The position numbers were made by a program, and so were the translations under genes. From positions 5,518,001 to 5,582,000 of the forward strand of contig JAITYX010000041.1 in NCBI GenBank assembly GCA_021018815.1: 64,000 bases of DNA, written 5' to 3'. A model generated the notes under the pieces. It saw nothing but the letters and a program-made list of their open reading frames with translations, ran no database searches and had not been told where the DNA came from. Of the stretch, positions 34,478 through 46,129 are shown in pieces. This DNA is from Talinum fruticosum (lineage: Eukaryota; Streptophyta; Magnoliopsida; Caryophyllales; Talinaceae). How positions within the stretch are numbered: the stretch's first letter is position 1; each line of letters starts with the position of its first letter.

Positions 34478-36678
34478 GGGTGTTTTGGGCTTCAATCAGC
34501 CATGAGAAGGTGAGTAGAAAGGATCATAACACCTACATAGCTACCAATCTGGGCATCAAAGAAATATTTATTTTGGGTGGTGGTGAAGACATTTGTTTTC
34601 TCCCATTTTTGAATTAATAATTCATCATTCTTAGACTCTATAGCTTCCTTTGAGAAAGGAAAGTTGGAACGTTGAGGTCGAATTAGAAGAATTGTTATTT
34701 TGATGTAAAACTAAATTGTTAGATTCGATGTAAATATTATATTCCAAAGAATAATTTCAGGCACTATTTTTATGTTTCACGCTTTCAATTCATTGACTTT
34801 CCTTGTTATTTCGATGCAATTATATGATTTTTGGACTGAAATTGATGGTTCACAAATTGTACAGTGGTTACGAAAAATAAAATAAATTATAAAAGAACCA
34901 TCGTCATAGGCCTACCTACAACGACAACCACATAGACAACGCTTGATAAGCATAGTTAAAGATCATTTTGAACCGTTGTTAAAAGTAGTTCATATAGTAG
35001 TGTAAGGTAGTCGGAGGGCTGGGATTTAGAAATTTAGATCCCTTCAATAAAGGTCTTCTTGCAAGTCAACTTAGGAAGATCACCCATAATGAAGAGGCTC
35101 TTGTGTAGTGATTGCTAAAAGCCGGGTACTTCGATCCACTGTAGCATTTTGGAGGCTGAACCAGGGCACTGAGACCAAGCTATACTTGCGTAGTCTATGA
35201 GGTGTTCGATGGGTTATTCAGCAAGGGATAAGATGGTTGGTAGGTGATGGTTATTCTTTAAATATCTAGATTGACAAATGGCTCCCTAGGCCTAACTCTT
35301 TCAAGGTTATTACACCATTTAACCCTTCTTAGTCACTACTATGGGTTGGAGATTTTATTGATAGAGACAAAGGAGAATGGAAGGTAGAGATGCTAGAAAA
35401 AGTGTTCTTGCATATTGATGTGGGGGTAGTAAAGAGCATTCCACTAAGCATGAATTGGCCTTCGGATAAGATAGTGTGGCTTTTTTCTTCAAATGGTGAC
35501 CTTTCCGTCAAAGACGCATATAGGTTCATAAAAGACCAAGAGCTTGGGTTCGAACTAAGGAGTAGCGAAGACAGATTGCGGAGCCAACTAAGCGGCGATT
35601 TGGATTATTTGTCTCCCCCTCCCCGAGTAAGGATGTTTGTGTGGAGATGTTGCGCAGGCGCCTTTCCCACACCAGCCGGGCTTGGAGCTTGTATCACTAA
35701 CTTCTCGATGCTGTGCAATATTTGCGGAGAGCTAGAAAGAATGAACATCCCATAGATGGTGGAATGCCCTTTTGCAAAAGCCATCTAGAAGGGCAGCAAA
35801 TTTTATGAAGTCATATACGAAAATAAATTCACCGATTGTTGGTATATGTTCAATTCGATTAAAGCAAGGTTATCTCAAGAGGATTGAGAAGAGTCTACCA
35901 TAGGATGGGAAATTTGGAACCGACGAAATTCAGTCCTGTTGGGGAGAAGGTCGGGCAGGTGGCCACGGCTAGCCAGAGAGCTATTGATCTTGTCTCCGAG
36001 TATCGGTTGTCCAAATTGAAATCGGAAGTGCAGAGTGATCCTGGGCAAGCAAGTTGGATGCCACCATTACAAGTTACACAAAAATTAACTTTGATGGTGG
36101 CAAAATTAGAGACTAGGGTTTCGGGTGGGGTGTAGTTATTCGTGATCATGCTTGAGGCATTGATGTGGTAAGGAGTCCACCAAGGACCGGGTTTTTAGGA
36201 CACGAAATGGAGGAAGCTAGGGCCTGTAGGTTTGCGATGGGAGAGGTAGTCAAATTGGGTATAAATGCGGTGATCGAAGGAGATTGTCTATCACTCATTT
36301 CAAAACCGAAGAAGAGACCCAAAATTGAATCGAGTTAAGGGCTCATTCTTGATGATATTGCAGTTCTTTGTTGGCACTTTCATAGCGTTAGTTAAAAGGG
36401 GGTAATGTTTTGGCTCATTCTTTAGCCCACTTCCACCCCTATGATTCGAATTTGGTTGGAGGAAGGTCCGGATTCTATTATGGATTTGGCAACAAGTGAC
36501 ATCTGTTCCAATTCATTGATTGATTAATAAATAAAACTCCCTATTTTCTATCAAAAAAGAAGGAAATAAATAAATAAATGATACATAGGTATAAGCTAAC
36601 AACATTTATAGTGTCTCGGAATTAAGGGGACGATAGAGGAATATAGTGGGTGTTTAGCCCAGATTTTAAAAGTGTTTT

Positions 36679-39533
36679 TGTAACACCCCTAGACCCACCC
36701 TAGGAGTATTACATGCCAGGGTAGAGGAACCCCTAAGGCTGCTTAAGATCTCAACTTTGGGTTAATAGTTCCTTAGATTGGCGGAAGCGTGTTTCTAGGT
36801 TTTCTGAAAATTTCGGCAGAGTTTCCTCTGTAATATGGCTAATCCCCATAGGCTTAAAGCCTTAACCCTGCACGAAACCCAATCTTAAACTCAACGAACC
36901 ATACGCTCGGAGAAACACAACACAAACTCGACGAGCCACACGCTCGGAGTGACACAACATAAACTCAACGAGCCACACGCTCGGAGTAATCACATAGGGC
37001 TTTTACATTCAAAGTCAAAACTTAAGTTCAAATACAACCGATCTTTACAAGCAAGAAAACATAAAGTACATCATAAGTCCGGAGAAGTCCTATCCATTGG
37101 TTCGCTTCTTCTAAAAGCCAAAAGCAACTCCAAGGAGTCTTAACTTCGAACATGAAATGTTGGTGAGGTCATGAGCTCCACTAGCCTAGTGAATAACCCA
37201 AACCCAACCCCGGTTTCACTTTGCACATTAATTCATTTCCAAACACACGTAAGTTCAATATTCATTCATAACATACGATTTAGATCATACATGCTTAAGA
37301 CATACGAGATACTAAACTTACCAACTTGCCGAGAAGCACATTGACACCAATTACTCATGAATTCAATCAAACATACTTCATCTGTCTTTCTACACAAGTA
37401 AGTCATAGAATCATTCATCGTGTGAGGCATTCATCACGTAAATCATTCATCAAGTAAGTTATTCATCACATAAATCATATCTTACTTCTTATCGTATCCA
37501 TTTCTCACGAAATCAGGATTTGTTCTTCTTCTCATTCTTCTTCTTCGGTTCAATTGTGCATTTCATAAATCATTAGTTCTTTTTTTTCTTATTCGTTATG
37601 CACGATCATTCGTTTCTTCATATCGTAATTCTTTAAGTCTTCTTAGTTCGAATGGAAAGAAGATTTATGTTACGCTCTAAAGACCTCGTTCTTGGAGCCA
37701 AAATAATTCGTGGGCTCGGTTCTTGGAGGCAAAATAATTCGTGGCCTCGGGTTGACGAGACACTTCTATGGCCATAGCTTCGAGAGGGTTCTTTAATTCG
37801 TGGGGTCTTAGATCAATAACGCAATCCTTTTTCCCTTCTTTAGTTCTTTATGTTTTCTTTATTTTCTTATATCTTCTTATTACTTATACATAAGATATAC
37901 TTAATTCATATAATTCATGCTCAACACGTTCATGCGTAACTTCTTCGAAACAAGCAATTCACATAAGCAAGTTCCAACTCAAGTATAATCAATTCATTTC
38001 ACATACGCATGTTTATGTCATTTATAATCGATGTAATTCAGGATAAACACATAATCACATAAACATGTCAATTAGGATTTCTAATCAATGAACTCATCGT
38101 TTTCATGATTGCGTAATATTGCGCATAGGTGGTTTATGGTTCTATAACTTTTAGTCTAGCCATATAGCTTCTTAAATTTCAATTCTTCATTCGAGTTACT
38201 CATTTAGTTCCGATTTTGCTCAAAACAGGATATTTTCACTTAAAATTGCATATCTCCCATTCTACTCGTCCAATGCTTACCAAAATTTACAGGAAATTTC
38301 CATAAATTGCCACGAAGTTGCAGTAAAATTTTCAGGAAATTTAGGCTACACATGAATTCACAGAAATTCGGACAGCATGCATAATTACGAGAATCGCACA
38401 TAAGTCATGAACTTAACTTTCCGATTTTTCTCCCTAATTCTGCTCAAGCTAATCTCATCCAATTCTCAATAATCATGCTCAATAATACTTAAACATCACA
38501 AATTCTGAACTAGGTATCACATAATCACAACATACTCTTTGATTCGTGAGTTGCTAATTTAGTAAATTTAAGCCTTTAACTTCTTTAATTAACTTAGGGT
38601 TTCCAATTTCATACTTCAAATTCAAGTTCAATCCACCTAATTCATTTTAATTCTTGAGGATGAATTTGAATTACTCACCTTGAATTCTTAGAGGTTCTAA
38701 GAATTTCAGTTTTGAAGGGTCTGAATTGGGTTTCGATTTCTGTTTTACTTCTTCTTCCTTCGCTCAAACTCTCGCTGTCTCCCACTGCTCTGTTGTTTTC
38801 GGGTTCTCAAACCCCGGCCTCGGCTCTGTCCGGTCTCACCTGCTCCCTCTTCGCGCTCGCTGGCCGTGCAGGCACGCCGTGCTCCTCTTCCTCTCTGTCC
38901 CTAAACCGGCTCTCGTCCTCCTCTCGCTTTCCTCTTGCTTCCGCGTTCTTTCGTTTCCCCTTTCTTCTTTTGCTCTGCTCGGCCTCCCGAGCCCTCACTC
39001 TCCCTTCGTCCATTAGCGGCGGCGTCCTCGCTGTTCAGGCGGCCACGGGCGCCGGCTCTCGTGCTTTCTCCCTCTCTCGCTTTCCTCTCGCTCCCCTCGC
39101 CTTCCTCTCGTTTCTATTTTCCCGTTCCTCCTTTCTTTCCCTGTTTCCGCTTCTTTCCTTCTAATGTCTCAGTCCCACTCTCTCTCCTCTTTTCCTAATT
39201 ACACATAATGGGCTTGCTGCCTAATTCTAATTGGACCCCAATGTCTTTCTTTACTTAATCTTTGACAATTGCTCTTCGAATGCCGGTAATCCCTCATTTC
39301 TCATTTTCATTTCTTTTTCTTTTGATTTTTCTGCTTTGGACTTTGACAATTTGGGCCCAACTTATTTCAATAAGCCCAATTAAGTTGGCCCAAGCTCGGA
39401 TTTCAGTTCTCGGCTTCTAATTCCGACTCGGAAAATTTAATAATTCACTTAATTTAATAATTTTGAATTTTTCACTTAACTTTTAGTAGCTTAATTCATT
39501 ACTAGGCAAGCACCGAAATTTCGGGGTCTTACG
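36679..39533 (+). mobile_element. solo LTR, 2.9 kb, gypsy-type (copy 2)
   Basis: Begins TGTAACACCCCTAGACCC and ends GGGGTCTTACG (the last CA has become CG). The 5-bp duplication GTTTT is perfect (36674-36678 and 39534-39538), and the empty site is at about 29100 in tandem copy S1. The family and internal features match copy 1: minisatellites, and a pyrimidine-rich tract at about 38740-39190. No internal region or second LTR is present. The frames at 38712-39198 lie in the pyrimidine tract and are not called genes. Confidence 0.9.
36890..36988 (+). repeat. CACACGCTCGGAG minisatellite, 3 units
   Basis: Three units of AACTCAACGAGCCACACGCT plus CGGAG, against two in copy 1. Confidence 0.85.
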
Positions 39534-39714
39534 GTTTTGGATTATAAAAGCTGAAATTAGGTCAAACACTATTTTTTCAAAAATTAAAATTGTTTTTCAA
39601 AAGTGATTTTGAAAAAAAATCTCCCAAAAACAGATACAGACAAATAGTTATTTATATTTATAATTTCTAAAAAACTCCCTCAATAATAGGAGTATCCACC
39701 CACAGTCTCCTTCC

Positions 39715-39782
39715 CTCTCTCTCTCCTTTCTCCTTCTCCTCTCTTTTTACGTTTTTTATCTCCTCTCTTTACTCTATCTCTC

Positions 39783-39814
<32 letters not shown>

Positions 39815-39930
39815 ATCTACATTGCTTTGTTTTATCTTTTCTCTCTCTCTCTCTCTCTCCACTCTCTTTGTGCGTTGTTTTGTTTTATCTTTCTCTCCTT
39901 TCTCTCTCTCTCTCTCTCTTTCTAAAAATT
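39715..39930 (+). repeat. CT-rich microsatellite cluster
   Basis: Several CT arrays within the MITE copy B interior. The counterpart in copy A is 29286-29410. Confidence 0.9.
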
Positions 39931-40344
39931 TTGGTCAAAAAATTAATTATTTAAAAACACTTATATAAAATTTAGGCCAAATATTTTAAATTTTTCTTCA
40001 AAATAATTTTCAAAAAAATGCTTTTAAAATACAAAAATAATTTTTTTAAAACTAGGCAAACATACTCTTAATTTTCTTATTTAAAAAAATTAAATAGGGG
40101 GAGGATTGTTTTATTCCCATTTTAGTTAGTTAACCCTATTTTTACTCTCCTCAAAATAAGGAGAAATGGAGAAAAAAAATTTTAATAATTTTTCCTCTCG
40201 CCCTTTGTCCCTCATATTAACATATCCAACAAAAAAGAATATAATTATCTTCATTTTTCTTCCCAACTCCATTACTTTCGCCTCTCTTTCCCTCATCTCA
40301 CTTTAAATTCAATCCAAACATATTTTGACAAACTTTGTTGTTAC

Positions 40345-40847
40345 GGTTAGGATAATGAAAATTAAACAAAAGAAATAATAAAATGGGACATAAGATTTTT
40401 TAACATGAAAAAGCCCAAATCGGGAAAAACCACGAACCGATACACTAGAAACCGAGTAGTTTTACAAGGATTTTAGTCAAGCTCTTTACCTAACTTACAA
40501 CTTTTCCTTACTACTCTCTTTTCTACAACAATGGAGGATAAACGCATTATACAGCCATAATAGGGACTTTACATAAATTTACAAGCATTAACCGAGGCAT
40601 TAAAACAGATAATGCACGAAAAATGAGTGAAAAAACCAACAGTCGAGCCAAGTTACACATGGCTTAGGCGTGCTAACTGGCATGGTTGTAACCGTACCCC
40701 TTCACTGGCCGGTTCCTTGCATTTTTCTTCGTGTTCCCCTTGTCCATGTCGTTAACGTCATGACCACGCCACCTTCTTCCCGTGACCGTCTTTGTTGCTT
40801 GGTGATTCCCGAGCCCAAACAACCCATTAGACTCCATAACCCAACGA
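40345..40847 (-). mobile_element. probable copia solo LTR, 503 bp
   Basis: It is flanked by a perfect 5-bp duplication GTTAC (40340-40344 and 40848-40852); tandem copy S1 is unoccupied at about 29860. Read on the minus strand it ends with a U5-like region (GGTTTTTCCCGATTTGGGCT, then ATCTTATGTCC and TTTCATTATCCTAAC) of the kind seen in plant copia LTRs. The terminal dinucleotides are not clean TG/CA, so the exact ends may be eroded. The open frame at 40670-40945 is not supported as a gene. Confidence 0.6.
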
Positions 40848-40925
40848 GTTACGAATACGGTTCATTTGAACAAGAAAATAATTTATTCGTAATCTGGACC
40901 ATCAATAAACCCCTAGGTTCTCAAC

Positions 40926-41034
40926 TAATAGAGGACAAGGGCTAATGATGTAATTTTGCTTGTATAATTACTCTTATAAATATAGCTCTAGGGCTCCCAG
41001 ATTGGGTGCGTCGCATAAACATAAATTCTTCGGA
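40926..41034 (+). repeat. 5' LTR of short-LTR copia element
   Basis: 109 bases beginning TAATAGAGGACAAGGG, with TATAAATATAGC near the middle (possible TATA box), ending AATTCTTCGGA. It matches the 3' LTR apart from a 10-11 bp indel and scattered changes. Confidence 0.85.
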
Positions 41035-41046
41035 TGGTATCGAGCC
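41035..41046 (+). promoter_or_regulatory. primer-binding site, short-LTR copia
   Basis: TGGTATCGAGCC directly after the 5' LTR, near-complementary to the initiator-methionine tRNA 3' end used by plant copia elements (usual form TGGTATCAGAGC). Confidence 0.75.
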
Positions 41047-41100
41047 ATTCCGATTCATTAAAAAAATTCAAATAAGATTTTCATAACCCTAGTTTCGTCC

Positions 41101-41737
41101 ATGGCTTCACCAAACGCAACTTCCTCTCATGGCAGCCCAACTGTCGGCTCGAGCAACCAGATCACTAGCGGCTGGCAATTTCGGCGTCGATTGTATAGTC
41201 ATCGCCCCACCTGGTTTCCCCTCTAAGGCTCCTCTCTCCAATCTTCTCTTGCTTCTACAACTCGGGGTCACCCTCCACGAATTCTCTTCTCTTCCTCGAC
41301 CGGTGTCGTGCTATCGCTTGTGTCGGCGTCACCGAGTCTTCCCAACCATTTCTTCCCTTCTTTCTCTTCCTTGGCCACCGTTGCCCAGCCTCCACCCTTG
41401 TAGCTGCACATGTGCCCTCTATGTTCCATTCGACAACCCTTGGTGCTGCTTCTCTAGCCTCGGCGCCCTCTTGGGTGGCGGCTCCATCCTCCGGGTAATA
41501 TGGGTTTTATGCTCCTCCACCGTCCGGCCTTGTCTCTTGTCTAAATGGTGATGTTTCATGTATCATTGGACACACCAGTGACTTGGGGCTTCCTCCAATT
41601 GACCCTAACTTATGGACTCAAAACATCAAAATTTTTGTGACTACTGTTCTTGAAACTACCGATGATTTATTGTCCTAGAAGATGCAAGTTGTCACTTTTT
41701 GGTGATACACCAACTACTTGGTTTTTTTGATGGGTCT
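41101..41737 (+). pseudogene. copia gag, first part (short-LTR element)
   Basis: Starts at ATG 41101 (MASPNATSSHGSPTV) and decays into frameshifted text. The nested element interrupts it at 41738; gag resumes at about 51166. Confidence 0.6.
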
Positions 41738-42615
41738 TGAAGACTTAGACTCCTCTTATATTATTTTCTCGAGTCAAACCGTAGACTCGGACCCGCATAG
41801 TCATTTCTAAGTACCGTCTAGGAATCGGATCCGTATAGAGTCTATCTCTGTGAAAGTTTTGATTTCAAGTCATTCCATGCATCGTAGAATATTTTCTAAA
41901 GTGATAGATCATTTACTCGATTATTGTCATTTTATTCCCGCTTATCTCCGATTGACTCAGATCGCATTATTCTTTTCGAGTCACATATATCACTCGGACG
42001 TCATCGCTTATATCAAGCCCATTCACTCGATATTCTTGATCCGACTGAATATGTTCCAAGTACAAGCTGAGATGGAATTTGAGTTATTAGACTCGGAAAA
42101 TTCCTATTCGTTTCGACCCATATAATTATTGCTTGATTATTTTACTTATTATATTATCTACGTCTAACCTTAGACCAAAGTATTTTATACTTTGAGAACC
42201 AAAATTGATTTGCTTTTGTAGATTATTTGTTCGAAGCAATCATGACTTTTAAGCTGCAAAAGCAACCGGCTTCGGATGTCAAAATCACCAGCCAAAAGGA
42301 GCCTTTTCCGCTTCTAGTCAAAGCCCCATACACTGCGTCGGAAGCCGTCCGTTTCCATAACTGGAAAACTGAAGCGCCATACTCAACGGTGGTTTCCACG
42401 TAAATCTCGTGTGTTTACTTTCCGAGTTCATTCTAGACTCGGACTTTCGTTTTTCTTCGATTCTATCCGAGCTCGGATTCCGAGTTCGTATTTTCCGACC
42501 CCTGTGCGGACTCGGAATCCTTCTTCGAGTAAAAGAATTTAATTTTCTTAGAAATCCTTCATCACCCTATTCACCCCCTCTAAGGTGACTTTGCCTCTCC
42601 ACGAGCAAACCTTCA
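41738..42615 (+). repeat. 5' LTR of Sirevirus-like element
   Basis: 878 bases, TG...CA. Unusually rich in GACTCGG and CGAGTC words. It differs from the 3' LTR by scattered substitutions and small indels, so the insertion is not very recent. Confidence 0.9.
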
Positions 42616-42616
42616 A

Positions 42617-42629
42617 TTGGTATCGAGCC
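42617..42629 (+). promoter_or_regulatory. primer-binding site of Sirevirus-like element
   Basis: TTGGTATCGAGCC right after the 5' LTR; complementary to initiator-Met tRNA apart from a small difference. Confidence 0.8.
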
Positions 42630-42673
42630 TAGCCTTTCGAAAGGATTTAACAATCCAAAGGTCTAAAGATCAT

Positions 42674-43780
42674 ATGGCTCAACACAATGGAGAGTTCGAT
42701 GAAGGAAAATCTTCCAGACAGACCACCTAAATTCAAAGGGTCAAATTTTGTTCACTTGGAAGAAACTTATGGAGTGCTTCCTTCGGATCATGATGAAGAT
42801 GTATGGGACATCATACAAAATGGAAATTACATTCCCATGAAATCGGAAGAATTCGGACTCGTTCCTAAGATAAAGGCCGAGTTCACACCAGGAGAAGCGG
42901 ACAAGTTCAGAAAGAACTTCAAAGCAATGAACATCCTCATGTGTGCCATAAGCTCGAGAGGAATATAATCGAGTCTCTCGCTCGTGACTCGCCAAAGAAG
43001 TGTGGGACACATTAATCAACACTTATGAAGGCACAAGCTAGGTGAGACAAGCAAAGATCAGTCGAGTATCTTCACAAGTATGAGCTTTTTAAAATGGAGC
43101 CAGAAGAGAACATTACTCGGATATTCACTTGCTTCACTGAGATTACCAATAATCTCAAGTCTCCGGGAAAGAAGATTTCCCATGAAGAAATGTGCCGAAA
43201 AATTCTCGAAGCCTACCCAAAAGACGATGGGGTCCAAAAGTGACTGCCATAGAGGAGGCTCGGAATCTAGCACAGCTAAAGCCAAACGAGCTGATCAGGA
43301 AACTTCTCACTCACGAAATCCACCTAGAAGAGGAGGATGCTGAGGCTAGCACAAAAGGAATATTGCATCGAAGGCCTCGAAACTCGAGAAGAAAATCTGA
43401 GTTCCTCCGACTCAAAAGAGGATCCCATGGTGCTGATTGCAAGAGGCTTCAAGAAAATGATGAAGCATAAAAGATGGGACAAGAAGTCAAAGGAAGACTA
43501 CTACAAAAGAGACAAGAAGGACCGGAAAGGTAAGTACTCTTCCTCTTCTAAATTATCTTTAACTAAAAATTCTTGTTGTTTTGAATGTGGCAGCAAAGAC
43601 CACATAGTCAAAGACTGTCCCAAGAGAAAAGGGGATAGAAAGAAGAAGAAAGCAATTAAGGCCACATGGAGCGATGAGGACTCGTCCGAAGACGAGGACT
43701 CGGACGATTCAAAGTGTCTAATGGCACTCACCGACTCGAAGCGAGTCGGACTCGGACAATGAGGAAACGAATCCTAAGGA
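42674..43780 (+). pseudogene. gag of Sirevirus-like element
   Basis: Starts at ATG 42674 (MAQHNGEFDEGKSS). Recognisable pieces in shifting frames: PPKFKGSNF, DVWDIIQNGNYIPM, MEPEENITRIFTCFTEITNN, LIRKLLTHEIHLEEE. These belong to the copia gag (UBN2-type) family that forms the particle shell and packages RNA. A CCHC zinc knuckle CFECGSKDHIVKDC lies at 43577-43618, followed by a basic patch and an acidic stretch (DEDSSEDEDSDDS). Several frameshifts and stops. Confidence 0.85.
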
Positions 43781-44509
43781 GGTAATCAAATACTTTCTTA
43801 AATTTTCCAAAGTTGATTTGGCTAAATATATTTTTACTTTGGAAGAAAAGTCGAACTCCGATTCTTCTCGATTCAAGGAGCAACTTGAGTCGGTCTCTAC
43901 TGAAAGCATGAATTTGAAAAATGAATTAGAAAAGCTGAGACTAACTCTCGGAGAACTCAAGACAAGTGCTCAATCAAATGAGGCTGAGTCCGAGTCACTC
44001 GGAAGAGAGAATGAGCAACTTAAACGAAGCTAAATGAGTCTCGGGCTCTTGTTTTAAAATTTACTCAAGGTCGGAAAAACCTTGACATGCTTTTAGGAGC
44101 CCAATGTGTTTCCTTCAGAAAAGAAGGCCTTGGTTTTAATGAAGTGGAGGAATCAAATTCCTACACAGATCTCTTCAAGAAGGACATTAGAACTGTAAGG
44201 TTCAAAAAGGCTGAGCACGGTCCCATTCATACGAATAAGCGAAGGACTGAGCCTGAGACAAACCTTTAGAAGAAAGCCACCCCCTTCACTTTCAAAAAGA
44301 AAATCCTTTAAGAAAAAAGGAGACACGAGACTCATCCCTTGAAACGAAAACCTCGGAGTCGGACTAAACCCAAAGTTATACAAATCGGGTTCCAAAAGCC
44401 TTCTTCCTTAGAAAGGGACCACAGTAAGAAATGTTACTTGGGTTCATTAGAGGAAGTGACAAAGGTTAGTTTCACTCTGTTTTGCGGGTCACTTAGAAGA
44501 GGTCAAAAG

Positions 44510-44880
44510 GACATTGGTACTGGATAGCGGATGTTCACGACACATGTCAGGTGATCAAGGACTCTTTTACGAGCTAGAATCATATAAAGGAGGAAAAGTG
44601 ACCTTTGGAGATGATAGCAAAGGTAAGATAGTTGGAATTGGCAAGATTGGAAATGGAAGCAATCTGGTCGATCCAGTCTACCTTGTCAAAGCGCTAAAAT
44701 ACAATCTGCTCAGCATCTCCCAACTATGCGACAAAGGTCAAGAGGTAAGATTCACTCAATCCAAATGCTACATCTCCGACGAGACCACTAAAGAGGTAAA
44801 ACTCTCGGGTAAGAGATCAGGTAATACTTATATCATTCCTCTTTCGACCCAAGTCGGAACTTGTCATGTTTGAAAGCATC
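44510..44880 (+). pseudogene. protease region of Sirevirus-like element
   Basis: VLDSGCSRHMSG at about 44516-44551 holds the aspartic protease catalytic DSG in the Sirevirus form. GKIVGIGKIGNG and YNLLSISQLCDKG follow, typical of the stretch between protease and integrase. The frame runs 44514-44871 without a stop. The protease would release the Pol products. Confidence 0.85.
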
Positions 44881-45790
44881 TCTCATTGATGAGTCATGGC
44901 AATGGCATCGTAGATTAGGCCATATAAGCATGCATACGATTAGAAAGCTATCAGCTCATGGCCTAGTCGAGGATTGCCAAATTGTCCTTTCACCAAAGAT
45001 AAAGTTTGTGAAGCATGCACAAGAGGGAAACGGGTCGAATCTTCATTCAAATCTCTGAAGACTTGTTTCCACATCCAAGGTGCTTGAATTGCTGCATATG
45101 GATCCGTGTGGTGAAATCCCGATAAAGAGCCTCGGAGGTAAATCTTACATACTTGTCATTATTGATGATTTCTCACGATTTACCCGGGTGTGTTTTCTCA
45201 AGCACAAGAATGAAGCATTCAAGGAGTTCAGCAAGCTCTGCAGAAAAATTCAAGTTGAGTCTCGGACTCGGATCCGGAGGATTCGAACCGACCATGGAAG
45301 GGAGTTCGACTACTCGGAATTCTCGGAGTTACTGCGACCAGAATGGCATCTCTCACAACTTTTCAGCACCAAGAACTCCACAACAAAATGGAGTTGTTGA
45401 GAGAAAGAACAGAACCCTTGAAGAGATAGCTAGAACTATGATGATCGAACAAGATCTTCCCTACTATTTCGAGGCTGAGGCAATCAACACTGCAAACTAT
45501 ACGCTGAACGGATGCCTCATCCGACACATTCTGAAGAAAACACCCTACGAGCTCTTCAAAGGGAAGAAGCCAAACATTTCATATTTTAAGCCCTTTGGAT
45601 GCAAGTGCTTTGTACACAACAACGGTAAGAATCACTCGACCAAGTTTGATGCTCGGTCGGATGAAGGTATTTTTCTAGGTTACTCCTTACATAGTAAAGC
45701 TTATCGAATTTTTAACAAAAGAACTAACAAAGTGGAAGAGAGTATCCATGTTGTTTTTGATGAGCTTGAACAGGAAAAGCCTAGTAAGTC
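44880..45790 (+). pseudogene. integrase of Sirevirus-like element
   Basis: The pre-integrase motif WQWHRRLGHISMHTI (44895-44939) gives the HxxxH half of the zinc-binding site. Catalytic core: LELLHMDPCG (first Asp, about 45083), IIDDFSRFT, RTDHGREF (second Asp, about 45286), then after a frameshift NGVVERKNRTLEE (Glu, about 45390-45430). The C-terminal part has PFGCKCFVHN and DEGIFLGYS. All three catalytic acids can be found, but the frame changes between the second Asp and the Glu. Confidence 0.88.
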
Positions 45791-45859
45791 TTCATATTCG
45801 GATCCGAAGCTAAGCGGAGAAGAAGATGAAGCTGAATTCACAAAGACACAAACTCGGCG

Positions 45860-45940
45860 GGCTCGGAATGATGTTACTCGGAATGAAGTGACTCGGAATG
45901 AGACAGCTCGAGAGTCAACTCGGAATGTTGAAGGTGAATC
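45860..45940 (+). repeat. short ACTCGGAATGA repeat in pol
   Basis: ACTCGGAATG recurs four times with spacers, coding TRNE-type repeats between integrase and reverse transcriptase. Probably slippage in a linker. Confidence 0.7.
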
Positions 45941-46129
45941 TGAGCATCAAGCCAACTCGGAACAAACGGATCAGCCAATTCAACCTACAAATTTGGTGAA
46001 TCGGAGGATAGGTAATGCTTTCAAGTTCTCTTCTAGTCATCCACTAGAGAACATACTCTCGACATCAACGAGTGGGGTAAGAACTTATTCCTCTCTCCAG
46101 AATCTATGTGCATTCACTGCATTCATTTC

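Larger units (their letters stand above)
33604..35002. mobile_element. non-autonomous CACTA (En/Spm-like) element, 1.4 kb
   Basis: Starts CACTACTATAGGAACAACTT and ends GTTCATATAGTAGTG. The 3-bp duplication TAA flanks it (33601-33603 and 35003-35005), and LINE copy 1 shows the empty site (GAGTAAGGC, about 26750). Subterminal words like GACGGTT and ACTACGGTTC recur at both ends. The centre (about 34100-34400) is GC-richer and looks like captured coding DNA, followed by a CT microsatellite. No transposase is recognisable. Confidence 0.9.
30785..36500 (+). pseudogene. LINE ORF2, copy 2
   Basis: Endonuclease text keeps an intact SWGDFN (about 31059-31076), better than copy 1. Then SLEERLDPFCAD and WWQWSRVDFLKHGDSNTSWF (about 32070). 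Reverse transcriptase: 32254-32836 with HNVTEVGNFRPISLYNMMYK, QSAFTPERLISDN and KLDMAKAYDRVEW, which has the catalytic Asp. The FADD motif is altered here (HLLFTYDTVI near 33100). Zinc-binding segment RVRMFVWRCCAGAFPTPAG and CNICGELE (35618-35755). RNase H remnant about 36080-36500. Multiple frameshifts; inactive. Confidence 0.85.
30785..36579 (+). mobile_element. L1-type LINE, copy 2 (second tandem copy, ORF2 only)
   Basis: It begins inside the endonuclease domain because it was made by tandem duplication and not by retrotransposition. It runs to the same AAATAAATAAATAAATG tail (36563-36579). A CACTA element interrupts it at 33604-35002. It lacks the CT expansion and the LTR of copy 1. Confidence 0.85.
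36648..40063. mobile_element. Tourist-like MITE, GGGTGTTTGGCC family, copy B, split by a solo LTR
   Basis: Starts GGGTGTTTAGCCC and ends AACTAGGCAAACAT; without the 2.9 kb insertion it aligns with copy A. It is the same ancestral insertion as copy A, duplicated with the tandem segment. Confidence 0.7.

Noticed and set aside
36949..37143. 64-codon frame in LTR copy 2
   Set aside because: Falls in the CACACGCTCGGAG minisatellite region; not conserved in LTR copy 1.
40670..41551. Frames of 91 and 140 codons as host genes
   Set aside because: The first lies in a probable copia solo LTR, the second is the frameshifted gag of the short-LTR copia element.
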